Assembly (NCBI RefSeq): GCF_016901015.1
Contig: NZ_JAFEUP010000003.1
Coordinates: 558,001-622,000 of the forward strand
DNA from: Zestomonas insulae
Lineage (GTDB): Bacteria; Pseudomonadota; Gammaproteobacteria; Pseudomonadales; Pseudomonadaceae
DNA length: 64,000 bases
Reading direction: 5' to 3'
The notes below the pieces were generated by a model, which saw only the letters and a program-made list of their open reading frames with translations, made no database searches and was not told the origin of the DNA. Positions within the stretch are counted from its first letter, which is position 1. Each line of letters opens with the position of its first letter. The translations under genes and the position numbers were made by a program. Below, in pieces: positions 7,399 through 16,471 of this stretch.

Positions 7399-7415
7399 GT
7401 CGTCTCATGTGTCGC

Positions 7416-7448
7416 ACAACGCCCGGCTTGTCCGGGCGTTGTCGTTTC
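7416..7448 (+). terminator. Terminator of the DUF1631 gene
   Basis: CAACGCCCGG (7417-7426) and CCGGGCGTTG (7432-7441) form a 10-bp GC-rich stem followed by TCGTTT. Confidence 0.8.
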
Positions 7449-7485
7449 TGGGCGTGGCGTGCGGCCGGACCATGTGGGTGAAGGC

Positions 7486-7514
7486 TTGGCCCTGCCGCCC
7501 CGGTGCTCTAGAGT
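7486..7514 (+). promoter_or_regulatory. Candidate sigma-70 promoter of ampDE
   Basis: TTGGCC (7486-7491) and TAGAGT (7509-7514) are separated by 17 bp, 25 bases before the ampD ATG, just after the previous terminator. Confidence 0.4.
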
Positions 7515-7538
7515 GGAAGCCCCAACAGGAGTTTCCCC

Positions 7539-8105
7539 ATGCAGCTGGATCCCCGCACCGGATGGTGCCAGGGCATTCGCCATTGTCCATCGGTCAACTT
7601 CAACGAGCGCCCGCAGGGCGAAGTAGTGTCGCTGCTGGTCATCCACAACATCAGCCTGCCGCCGGCGCAGTTCGGCACGGGCAAGGTCCAGGCGTTCTTC
7701 CAGAATCGCCTCGATGCCGAGGAGCACCCGTACTTCGCCAGCATCGCGGCGATGCGCGTGTCGGCGCATTTCTTCATCGAGCGTGATGGCGCGGTCACCC
7801 AGTTTGTCTCCTGCCTGGATCGTGCCTGGCATGCCGGGGTCTCGCAGTTCGATGGGCGCGAAGGCTGCAACGATTTTTCCCTGGGCATCGAGTTGGAGGG
7901 CACCGATGATCTGCCGTTCACCGATGCGCAGTACCTGGCCCTGAGCGCGCTGACTCGCCAGTTGCGGGCGGCCTTTCCGGCGATCAGCCCGGCGCGGATT
8001 TGTGGGCACAGCGACGTCGCGCCGGGACGCAAGACCGATCCGGGAGCCTGTTTCGATTGGCCGCGCTATCGCGGGGCATTACACGAGCAAGGGAGTGGCA
8101 CATGA
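7539..8105 (+). CDS. ampD: 1,6-anhydro-N-acetylmuramyl-L-alanine amidase AmpD
   Basis: A cytosolic zinc amidase that removes the stem peptide from anhydromuropeptides during peptidoglycan recycling. Loss of it raises the muropeptide signal read by AmpR and derepresses ampC beta-lactamase. The 188 residues match the family. The zinc ligands are visible as His36 (VIHNIS), His157 and Asp167 (HSDVAPGRKTDPG), with a conserved glutamate in GIELEG. There is no signal peptide, which separates it from the periplasmic AmpDh paralogues. A ribosome site AGGAG precedes the ATG. The stop overlaps the ampE start (ATGA). Confidence 0.95.
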   Translation: MQLDPRTGWCQGIRHCPSVNFNERPQGEVVSLLVIHNISLPPAQFGTGKVQAFFQNRLDAEEHPYFASIAAMRVSAHFFIERDGAVTQFVSCLDRAWHAGVSQFDGREGCNDFSLGIELEGTDDLPFTDAQYLALSALTRQLRAAFPAISPARICGHSDVAPGRKTDPGACFDWPRYRGALHEQGSGT

Positions 8106-8932
8106 GTTTCCTGGTTTTGTTGCTGGTGCTGTGGGTGGAGAAGTTCTCCAGCTGGCGCCGGCATATCCAGCACGACGGCCCGTGGTTGCGTCTGCTCGCG
8201 CGCGTCGAGCACAGCGGCACTGGCGCGTGGGCGGCATTGGTGGTGCTGGTGTTGCTACCGGTGGCGCTGCTCGGCCTGCTGCTGGTGGTGCTTCAGCCGC
8301 TGGCGCACGGGTGGCTGGCCCTGCCGGTGCACTTGCTGGTGTTGATCTACAGCCTCGGCCGCACCGATGTGCTGGCTGCGCTCGGGCCGTTTCGCGACGC
8401 CTGGCGGCGCGGTGACAGCCAGGCGGGCTATCACGTTGCCGAGCGCGACCTGCAGCTGGCCGAAGTCGACGAAGAGCGCACGCTGCTGCAGCGTGTGCAG
8501 GCCTACTTGCTGTGGCAGGGCTATCAGAGCTTCTTTGCGGTGATCTTCTGGTATGCGCTGCTCGGTCCGCTGGCGGCCCTGGCCTATCGTCTGCTCGCGC
8601 TGAGTGGCGAGCAGGCGCAGCAGCCGGCCCTGCGCGAGCAGGCTCTGCAGCTGCGCCATGCCCTGGACTGGCTGCCGGTGCGTGTGCTGGCGGCGAGCTT
8701 CGCCCTGGTCGGCAACTTCATGGCGGTGACTCGTGTGGTGCTGCACGAGTTGTTGAACTGGGACATCCCGGCCGCGCAGCTGGTCGACAAGGCCGGGCAT
8801 GCCGCGGATGACCTGGCCGAGCCGGCTCCCGGCGAAGCCGGTGTCGCCAGTCTGGACACCCTCTGGCAACTGCTGCTGCGCGCGGCCGTGCTGTGGTACG
8901 CGGCCTTTGCGCTGTGGGCGCTGTTCTTCTAA
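8102..8932 (+). CDS. ampE: AmpE, inner-membrane protein of the ampDE operon
   Basis: A 276-residue membrane protein with hydrophobic segments at the N-terminus, around residues 45-65, 70-85 and 145-165, and at the C-terminus (WYAAFALWALFF). The opening MSFLVLLLVLWVEKF and the motif LGRTDVL are typical of AmpE/CobD-like proteins. The role is uncertain; it is historically described as a sensor in beta-lactamase regulation. The ATG at 8102 overlaps the ampD stop by 4 bp, so the pair is translationally coupled. Its stop directly abuts the stop of the convergent ROK kinase, with no intervening base. Confidence 0.9.
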   Translation: MSFLVLLLVLWVEKFSSWRRHIQHDGPWLRLLARVEHSGTGAWAALVVLVLLPVALLGLLLVVLQPLAHGWLALPVHLLVLIYSLGRTDVLAALGPFRDAWRRGDSQAGYHVAERDLQLAEVDEERTLLQRVQAYLLWQGYQSFFAVIFWYALLGPLAALAYRLLALSGEQAQQPALREQALQLRHALDWLPVRVLAASFALVGNFMAVTRVVLHELLNWDIPAAQLVDKAGHAADDLAEPAPGEAGVASLDTLWQLLLRAAVLWYAAFALWALFF

Positions 8933-9826
8933 CTAGCGCGGCCACAGCCAGGCGGCGCCGCGTACCCCGCTGGAGTCGCCAAATCGGGCGGGCAACAGAC
9001 GGGTGTTGAGACGGTCGGCGAACAGGTAGCCGGGCAGCAGCTCGGGCACCCGCCGGTAGAGGCGGGCGATGTTCGACAGGCCGCCGCCGAGCACCACTGC
9101 GTGCGGATCGAGCAGGTTGATCACCGAGGCCAACGCCCGTGCCAGTTGATCGCAATAGCGCTCCAGCGCCGCATTGGCTGCTGCATGGCCTTGCATGGCG
9201 GCTTCGGCCAACGCCCGGGCGTCCAGGCCGAGCGCGCTGCGCGCCGCCCAGGCCGGACCGCAGAGAAAGGTTTCCAGGCAATCGTCGAGTCCGCAGTAGC
9301 AGCGCCGCGTCGCGCCATCGGCGGCCGAGCGCCAGGGCAGCGGATTGTGCCCCCACTCGCCGGACACCGCGTTCGGGCCGCGTAGCGGGCGACCGCCGAT
9401 CACGATGCCGGCGCCCACGCCGGTGCCGAGAATCACCCCGAAGACGATCTCTGCGCCGGCTGCTGCTCCGTCGGTGGCTTCGGACAGGGCGAAGCAGTCG
9501 GCGTCGTTGGCCAGGCGCACGGGGCGCTGCAGACGCTGTTCGAGGTCGCCTTGCAGGTCCCGGCCCACCAGGCATTGCGAGTTGGCGCGGGCCACACGAC
9601 CGCCGTCGGCGGCGAGGATGCCGGGAATGCCGACGCCGAGACTGCCGCGCCGGCCCAGTTCGTGTTCGGCGTCCAGCACCAGGCCAACGATGCTCGCCAG
9701 AGTCGCGGCGTAGTCATCCTGGGGTGTCGGCAGGCGCCGGCGTAGACGCTCGCGACCGTCTTCGAGGGCGATGATCTCGATCTTGGTGCCGCCCAGGTCG
9801 ACGCCGAGGTGCAGGGGTGCGGGCAT
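8933..9826 (-). CDS. ROK-family sugar kinase (fructokinase/N-acetylhexosamine kinase-like)
   Basis: A 297-residue ATP-dependent hexose kinase. The N-terminal phosphate-binding motif LGVDLGGTKIE (about residues 6-16), the GTGVGAGIVI loop, and the zinc-binding ROK signature GHNPLPW followed by CYCGLDDCLE are all present. Substrate cannot be fixed from sequence; Mak-type fructokinase and N-acetylglucosamine kinase are the closest patterns. It is an enzyme rather than a NagC-type repressor, because there is no N-terminal helix-turn-helix. The ATG at 9826 was preferred because the longer frame only adds residues upstream of the beta strand that begins the fold. A link to the adjacent ampDE recycling genes is possible but unproven. 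Confidence 0.8.
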   Translation of the reverse strand: MPAPLHLGVDLGGTKIEIIALEDGRERLRRRLPTPQDDYAATLASIVGLVLDAEHELGRRGSLGVGIPGILAADGGRVARANSQCLVGRDLQGDLEQRLQRPVRLANDADCFALSEATDGAAAGAEIVFGVILGTGVGAGIVIGGRPLRGPNAVSGEWGHNPLPWRSAADGATRRCYCGLDDCLETFLCGPAWAARSALGLDARALAEAAMQGHAAANAALERYCDQLARALASVINLLDPHAVVLGGGLSNIARLYRRVPELLPGYLFADRLNTRLLPARFGDSSGVRGAAWLWPR

Positions 9827-9897
9827 ATTTAACCTTAAGTTACACAGGGTCCGGCCGATATCGGGTATACAGGAGCCTTGCGCCGATTCGTGCATTT

Positions 9898-9911
9898 GTG
9901 ACCTTGGTCAC
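9898..9911. promoter_or_regulatory. 14-bp dyad upstream of the chemoreceptor gene
   Basis: GTGACC and GGTCAC are perfect inverted arms around TT. The site is between two divergent genes and could bind a regulator of either. No cognate factor is evident. Confidence 0.3.
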
Positions 9912-10049
9912 GCCAGTTCGTCCACTGAAACCAGCCAGTCGACGACGCACCGAACGGCCACGCAGAGTGGTGCGGGCCTGCCTTCGTACCGTAATGGCCG
10001 CTCTGCCGCTGGGCCATAACAATAATGCAACGCGAACAGGAGACATCTT

Positions 10050-12080
10050 GTGAAGACCGTGCTGTATCCGGCCATCGCCCTGATGAATCGTCTTAGTTTT
10101 GGTATGAAATTCAGCCTGATCAGCGTGCTGTTTTTCCTGCCGATGCTGGTTACCAACTTCTATCTGGTTCGCGACTCTTACGACGAGTTCGTCGCAACTC
10201 GCGCCGAGCTGGAAAGTATCGGCCTGCTCGGTGACAGCCTCAAGCTGCGCCGTGGCCTGGAAGATCTCGGTGACCTGCTGCAGATCAACGCGCTGATCGG
10301 CCAGTCCGGCAAGGCCGGCGACCTCGAGGCGCGCATCAAGCAGCGCCTGCAGGAGGCCATCACCCTGCTCGAAGGGCTGGAGCCGGTGGTGACCGATGCC
10401 GAGCAGGTCGAAGCCTTCAAGACCCAGCATGATGCGTTGCTCGCCTCGCTCCGCGCAGTCGAGGCGGAAAGCTCGCTGCAGAGCAAGATGGCGATGGTCG
10501 AGAAAGTGGTCGCCCACGCTCAGGTGTTCATGCAGCTGATCGTCGGTCAGGCCGGCTTCCCGCAGGACAGCGAGGCCGAGGTGCGCCAGCTGTCCGACCT
10601 GGTGACCACGGTAACCACGCGGGTGACTTCGGCACTCAGTGTTGGCCGTTCGGTCGGTGCCTCGGCGCTGGGTCAGGGTTTCCTCAACTCGTCGTCCAGC
10701 GGCAAGCTCGATGACTTGCTGATCACCTTGGAAAAGCTCAGTGCCGAGTACGGCCAAAGCCTGCAGAACGCGATGTCCGGTAGCCCGGCTGCAGGCACTG
10801 CCCTGCAGGCAGCGGCCGACGCCAGCCGTGCGACCCTCAAGGACAGCGCGGCGATGATCGAGGAGAAGGTCGTGGTGGCCGACACTCTCGACCTGCCGTG
10901 GCCTGACTACTACAGCCAGGTCAGTGCCTCGATGGACAAGACCTATCAGTTCAACGACGCGGTGCTGACCTTCCTGCAGCAGCAGCTGGAATCGCGCCTG
11001 CAGCAGAAACAGGTGCAGATGGTTGCCCTGGTGGTCGCCCTGGCGGTGGTGTTCCTGCTGATCTTCTACCTCTACGGCGCGTTCTACGTGTCGACCCGCT
11101 CGACCCTCAAGGCGCTCGGCGAGGTGATGGACAAGGTTGCTGCCGGCGACATGACCGTCAGCTTCCACACCCAGAGCCGCGACGAGCTGGGCGAGCTGGG
11201 CGACGTGTTCAACGGCACCGTGGCGAAGATCCGCAACCTGATCGAGCGTGTCGGCCGCACCGTGGTCGAGGTCGAGCACCAGGCCGGTCGGGTCGAGGTG
11301 GTCTCCGGCGAGAGCAACCAGGCGGTGGCCGGGCAGCGCAGCCAGATCGAGCAAGTCGCCACGGCGATGAACGAAATGTCGGCCACCGCCCAGGAAGTCG
11401 CGCGCAGCGCGGCGGCGGCAGTGGGTAGTGCGCAGAGCGTCAACCAGGAGACGGTCAGCGGCCGCGCCCTGGTGGAGTCGCAGGTCGGCGCGATTCAGCG
11501 CCTGGCCGACGAGATCGACCAGTCGGTGGCGGTGATCAACCAGCTGGCCAGCGACAGCGCCTCGATCAGCCAGGTGCTCGACGTGATCAAGGGCATCGCT
11601 GAGCAGACCAACCTACTGGCACTCAACGCCGCGATCGAAGCGGCGCGTGCCGGCGAGCAGGGGCGCGGCTTCGCGGTGGTGGCGGACGAGGTGCGCAACC
11701 TCGCCAAGCGCACCCAGCAGTCCACCGAGGAAATCGAGAAGATGATCGCCAAGCTGCAAGGCGGCGTCGGCGCGGCGGTGAAGACCATGAACGTCAGCCA
11801 CCAGATGGCCGATGGCACGGTCAACGAGTCGGGCAAGGTGCAGCAGGCGCTGGAGAACATCCTCGGCGCGGTCAGCCAGATCGTCGATCAGAACCAGCAG
11901 ATCGCCGCGGCGGCCGAGCAGCAAACCGCGGTGGCCCATGACATCGACCAGAACATCGTCGAGATCAATCGCGCTGGTGAGCGCACCGCCGAGGGCGCCA
12001 ATCAGACCGAGCAATCCAGCCGCGAGCTGAGCGGCCAGGTGGCGCAGCTCAAGCAGCTGATCAGCGCGTTCCGCGTCTGA
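10050..12080 (+). CDS. Methyl-accepting chemotaxis protein
   Basis: A 676-residue inner-membrane chemoreceptor. It has a first membrane segment (about 18-41), a periplasmic helical ligand domain of about 280 residues, a second membrane segment (about 324-348), a HAMP linker, and a long cytoplasmic coiled coil. The invariant signalling tip contains [20 protein letters not shown] (about 523-542) followed by EVRNLAKRT. It would control a CheA/CheW complex. No C-terminal CheR-binding pentapeptide is present; the protein ends LISAFRV. The start is GTG at 10050 with AGGAGA seven bases upstream. It corresponds by position to the P. aeruginosa receptor beside speC and ampE. The ligand is unknown. Confidence 0.9.
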   Translation: MKTVLYPAIALMNRLSFGMKFSLISVLFFLPMLVTNFYLVRDSYDEFVATRAELESIGLLGDSLKLRRGLEDLGDLLQINALIGQSGKAGDLEARIKQRLQEAITLLEGLEPVVTDAEQVEAFKTQHDALLASLRAVEAESSLQSKMAMVEKVVAHAQVFMQLIVGQAGFPQDSEAEVRQLSDLVTTVTTRVTSALSVGRSVGASALGQGFLNSSSSGKLDDLLITLEKLSAEYGQSLQNAMSGSPAAGTALQAAADASRATLKDSAAMIEEKVVVADTLDLPWPDYYSQVSASMDKTYQFNDAVLTFLQQQLESRLQQKQVQMVALVVALAVVFLLIFYLYGAFYVSTRSTLKALGEVMDKVAAGDMTVSFHTQSRDELGELGDVFNGTVAKIRNLIERVGRTVVEVEHQAGRVEVVSGESNQAVAGQRSQIEQVATAMNEMSATAQEVARSAAAAVGSAQSVNQETVSGRALVESQVGAIQRLADEIDQSVAVINQLASDSASISQVLDVIKGIAEQTNLLALNAAIEAARAGEQGRGFAVVADEVRNLAKRTQQSTEEIEKMIAKLQGGVGAAVKTMNVSHQMADGTVNESGKVQQALENILGAVSQIVDQNQQIAAAAEQQTAVAHDIDQNIVEINRAGERTAEGANQTEQSSRELSGQVAQLKQLISAFRV

Positions 12081-12094
12081 TCCATGCTGATAGT

Positions 12095-12129
12095 GACAAG
12101 GCCCGCCAATTGGCGGGCCTTGTCGTTTG
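12095..12129 (+). terminator. Terminator of the chemoreceptor gene
   Basis: GACAAGGCCCGCCA and its complement GGCGGGCCTTGTC flank ATT in a stem of about 13 bp, followed by GTTTG. It may also serve the convergent tatD-like gene. Confidence 0.8.
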
Positions 12130-12143
12130 TGGGCCGGCGCCAG

Positions 12144-12920
12144 CTACCAGCCGAACAGCGTGCGGGCGTTGGCGGTGCTGGCGGCGGCCAGCTGCTCCGG
12201 GCTGATCTGCATCAGCTCGGCCAGCGCGGCGCAGATGCTCGGCAGGTACTCGGGGCTGTTGCGCTGTTGTGGGTACATGGCTGGCGCCATGTCCGGCGCG
12301 TCGGTTTCCAGCACCACGCCATCGAGCGGCAGGCCGGCCACCACCTTGTGCAGGCGCTGGGCCTGCGGCCAGGTGGCGGCGCCGCCCAGGCCGAGCTTGA
12401 AGCCGAGCTTGAGGTATTCCTTGGCCTCCTCGGCGCTTCCGGCGAAGGCGTGGATCACTCCCGCGCGTGGCAGGCGAAAACGCTTCAGCGTGGCGATGGT
12501 CGGCGCATGGGCGCGGCGTACATGCAGCAGCACGGGCAGGTTGAACTCGGCCGCCAGAGCCAGCTGTGCCTCGAACAGCGCCTGCTGCCGCGTGCGGTCG
12601 AGGTCGGCGAGGTAGTAGTCGAGTCCGAATTCGCCGATTGCGCAGAGCTTGGGGTGCCCGGCCAGGCGCTGCAGCCAGTCGCGCAGCGCGCCGAGGTGCG
12701 CGGGCTGGTGCTGCTCGAGGTACACCGGGTGCAGGCCGAACGCCGCATACAGGCCGGCGTGCTGCTCGGTCAGCTGCCACAGGCGCTGCCAGTTGTCCTC
12801 GAACACGCCGAGCACCACCAGCCGTTCGACGCCCAGCGCGTGGCAGCGCGCCAGCAGCGCGTCGCGATCGGCGTCGAAGTCGGGGAAATCCAGGTGGGTG
12901 TGGGTGTCGATCAGCTGCAT
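12144..12920 (-). CDS. TatD-family metal-dependent hydrolase (deoxyribonuclease)
   Basis: A 258-residue TIM-barrel hydrolase. Metal-binding motifs are the N-terminal DTHTHLDF, the glutamate of AIGEFGLDYY, the histidine in LLHVRRAH, and the aspartate in VLETDAPDM. TatD proteins act as 3'-5' exonucleases or DNases in DNA repair or degradation. Length and motifs are normal. It lies 88 bp downstream of prfC on the same strand, with a palindromic repeat in the gap, so co-transcription is possible. Exact orthology (TatD, YcfH or YjjV type) is not decided. Confidence 0.85.
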   Translation of the reverse strand: MQLIDTHTHLDFPDFDADRDALLARCHALGVERLVVLGVFEDNWQRLWQLTEQHAGLYAAFGLHPVYLEQHQPAHLGALRDWLQRLAGHPKLCAIGEFGLDYYLADLDRTRQQALFEAQLALAAEFNLPVLLHVRRAHAPTIATLKRFRLPRAGVIHAFAGSAEEAKEYLKLGFKLGLGGAATWPQAQRLHKVVAGLPLDGVVLETDAPDMAPAMYPQQRNSPEYLPSICAALAELMQISPEQLAAASTANARTLFGW

Positions 12921-12976
12921 GACCGGGGCCGCGAGGGATGGAGGCTCAGCATAGCCCCGAGCGCCGCGCGGCCCAA

Positions 12977-12997
12977 CCCTCTCCCGGCGGGAGAGGG
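12977..12997. repeat. Palindromic repeat CCCTCTCCC/GGGAGAGGG, copy 1
   Basis: The nine-base arms flank GGC between prfC and the tatD-like gene. The same arms occur at 31631-31653 and 34485-34505. Repeats of this kind are widespread in intergenic DNA of Proteobacteria and may form hairpins in mRNA. Confidence 0.75.
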
Positions 12998-13008
12998 CGG
13001 CGAGGGTC

Positions 13009-14592
<1,584 letters not shown>

Positions 14593-15091
14593 GGATGCGT
14601 GCCTGGCTGGATACGGTGACGGGCCGCAATGGCCCGAAAAGCGCGGGATTATAGCCGGATTCGTTGAGCCGATCAGGCCGGCAGTCCGAGCAGGGCGGGC
14701 GAGGGGCGCGAGCGGCCTGTTCCGGCCGGTGTGGAGAGGGGGCGGCGAACCCCGTGCAAAGCCCCGTTTTGTGCAGCATTCCGGACGTTTTGTTAAGGAT
14801 AAAAAACGTTCAACCAGGCAGGCGACAGCAGGCTACAAAACAGCGGCAATTTTTGATTGATCTCATGGCTATGTGGTCCTAAAGTTCGCGCCCGAACGTC
14901 CATGCTGGCAACGATCCATCCGGCTCAAGTACTGACGACGAGAGGTTATCCCCGCTGGGGGTGATCCTCGGCGACATGCCTTGGGAAGTAGGCGAACCAA
15001 AGTGGGGAAACTGATCAGGCGTTCGCGGTTCCAACTGTCATGGAACCACTCCACCTTCCTAGAAAATGTTCAGCCATCTGGAGTCCCGCGC
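14593..15091. other. 499-bp prfC/speC intergenic region with structured speC leader
   Basis: No protein-coding gene is convincing. The half nearest speC holds three hairpins: GTTCG/CGAAC (14884-14897), a stem with CCCC-GCT-GGGG inside an outer GAGG/CCTC pair (14942-14969), and GGTTCCA/TGGAACC around a 7-base loop (15027-15047). They could be parts of a regulatory 5' leader or a small RNA. No match to a named riboswitch is recognised. Confidence 0.5.
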
Positions 15092-16255
15092 ATGTCGATC
15101 AAGGTCGAAGATTATTTCGCACCCGCCACCTTTCAGCGCATGAAGGCGCTTGCCGATCAGCAGCAAACCCCGTTCGTGGTCATCGATAAACAGACCATTT
15201 CCGATGCCTACGACCAGTTGGGCACCTGCTTTCCGTTCGCCAAGATCTACTACGCGGTGAAGGCCAACCCGGCCATCGAGATCACCGAGCTGCTGCGCGA
15301 CAAGGGGGCGAACTTCGACATCGCCTCGATCTACGAGCTGGACAAAGTGATGAGCGCCGGCGTCGGCCCGGATCGCATCAGCTACGGCAACACCATCAAG
15401 AAAGCCCGCGACATTCGTTACTTCTACGAGAAGGGCGTGCGCCTGTTCGCCACCGACTCGGAAGCCGACCTGCGCAACATCGCCAAGGCGGCGCCGGGCG
15501 CGAAGATCTACGTGCGCATCCTCACCGAAGGCTCGACCTCGGCCGACTGGCCGCTGTCGCGCAAGTTCGGCTGCAACCCGGACATGGCCTTGGACCTGCT
15601 GATCCTCGCCAAGCAGCTGGGCCTGGTGCCGTACGGCATCTCCTTCCACGTCGGCTCGCAGCAGCGCGACATCGACGTGTGGGACGCCGCGATCGCCAAG
15701 GTCAAGGTGATCTTCGAGCGCCTCAAGGAAGAAGACGGTATCACCCTGCAGATGATCAACATGGGCGGCGGCTTCCCGGCCAACTACATCCAGCGCACCA
15801 ACGACCTGGAGACCTACGCCGAGGAAATCACCCGCTTCCTCAAGGAAGACTTCGGCGATGACCTGCCGGAAATCATCCTCGAGCCGGGCCGCTCGCTGAT
15901 CGCCAACGCCGGCATCCTGGTCAGCGAAGTGGTGCTGGTCGCACGCAAGTCGCGCACCGCGGTGGAGCGCTGGGTATACACCGACGTGGGCAAGTTCTCC
16001 GGCCTGATCGAAACCATGGACGAAGCCATCAAGTTCCCCATCTGGACCGAGAAGAAGGGCGAGATGGAAGAAGTGGTGATCGCCGGCCCGACCTGCGACA
16101 GCGCCGACATCATGTACGAGAACTACAAGTACGGCCTGCCGCTCAACCTGGCCGCTGAAGACCGCCTGTACTGGTTGTCCACCGGTGCCTACACCACCAG
16201 CTACAGCGCGGTAGAGTTCAACGGCTTCCCGCCGCTGAAGGCGTTCTACATCTAA
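15092..16255 (+). CDS. speC: Ornithine decarboxylase (SpeC, fold-type III PLP enzyme)
   Basis: Forms putrescine from ornithine in polyamine synthesis, possibly with some lysine activity. The 387 residues match the short, eukaryote-like decarboxylase of P. aeruginosa, not the large E. coli SpeC. The PLP lysine is Lys57 in YYAVKANP. Other motifs are SFHVGSQQ, the glycine-rich INMGGGFPA, LEPGRSL, and the second-subunit cysteine in GPTCDSAD. The ATG at 15092 with upstream GGAG starts the standard MSIKVEDYF N-terminus; upstream codons in frame belong to the leader. A strong terminator follows. Confidence 0.95.
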   Translation: MSIKVEDYFAPATFQRMKALADQQQTPFVVIDKQTISDAYDQLGTCFPFAKIYYAVKANPAIEITELLRDKGANFDIASIYELDKVMSAGVGPDRISYGNTIKKARDIRYFYEKGVRLFATDSEADLRNIAKAAPGAKIYVRILTEGSTSADWPLSRKFGCNPDMALDLLILAKQLGLVPYGISFHVGSQQRDIDVWDAAIAKVKVIFERLKEEDGITLQMINMGGGFPANYIQRTNDLETYAEEITRFLKEDFGDDLPEIILEPGRSLIANAGILVSEVVLVARKSRTAVERWVYTDVGKFSGLIETMDEAIKFPIWTEKKGEMEEVVIAGPTCDSADIMYENYKYGLPLNLAAEDRLYWLSTGAYTTSYSAVEFNGFPPLKAFYI

Positions 16256-16271
16256 GCCCTACTGCGATAAG

Positions 16272-16300
16272 AAAGCCCCGCCGATGCGGGGCTTTTTTTT
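16272..16300 (+). terminator. Terminator of speC
   Basis: AAAGCCCCGC, loop CGAT, GCGGGGCTTT, then a run of T. A textbook intrinsic terminator. Confidence 0.9.
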
Positions 16301-16368
16301 GCCCGGGATTTCGTACGCCAGTTCCATATACGAATTATTTACAAATGTGAACGCGTAGCATTGTGGAT

Positions 16369-16387
16369 ATAAATGCAAGTCATTATC
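16369..16387. promoter_or_regulatory. Fur box upstream of piuA
   Basis: The 19 bases match the Fur consensus at 13 positions, including a perfect right arm TCATTATC (16380-16387). The site lies 84 bp before piuA, consistent with repression by Fe2+-Fur as known for P. aeruginosa piuA. Confidence 0.65.
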
Positions 16388-16471
16388 ATCCGCACCCGAT
16401 TAGTCATCCCACTTGCCCCTCGGGCAAATCACAACTCTGCACGGGATGGCACTTCCAGGGGATAAGGATCG

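Noticed and set aside
9992..10020. FliA (sigma-28) promoter before the chemoreceptor
   Set aside because: GCCATAAC resembles the -10, but the TAA at 9992 has a spacer about 2 bp too long and the -35 is otherwise poor.
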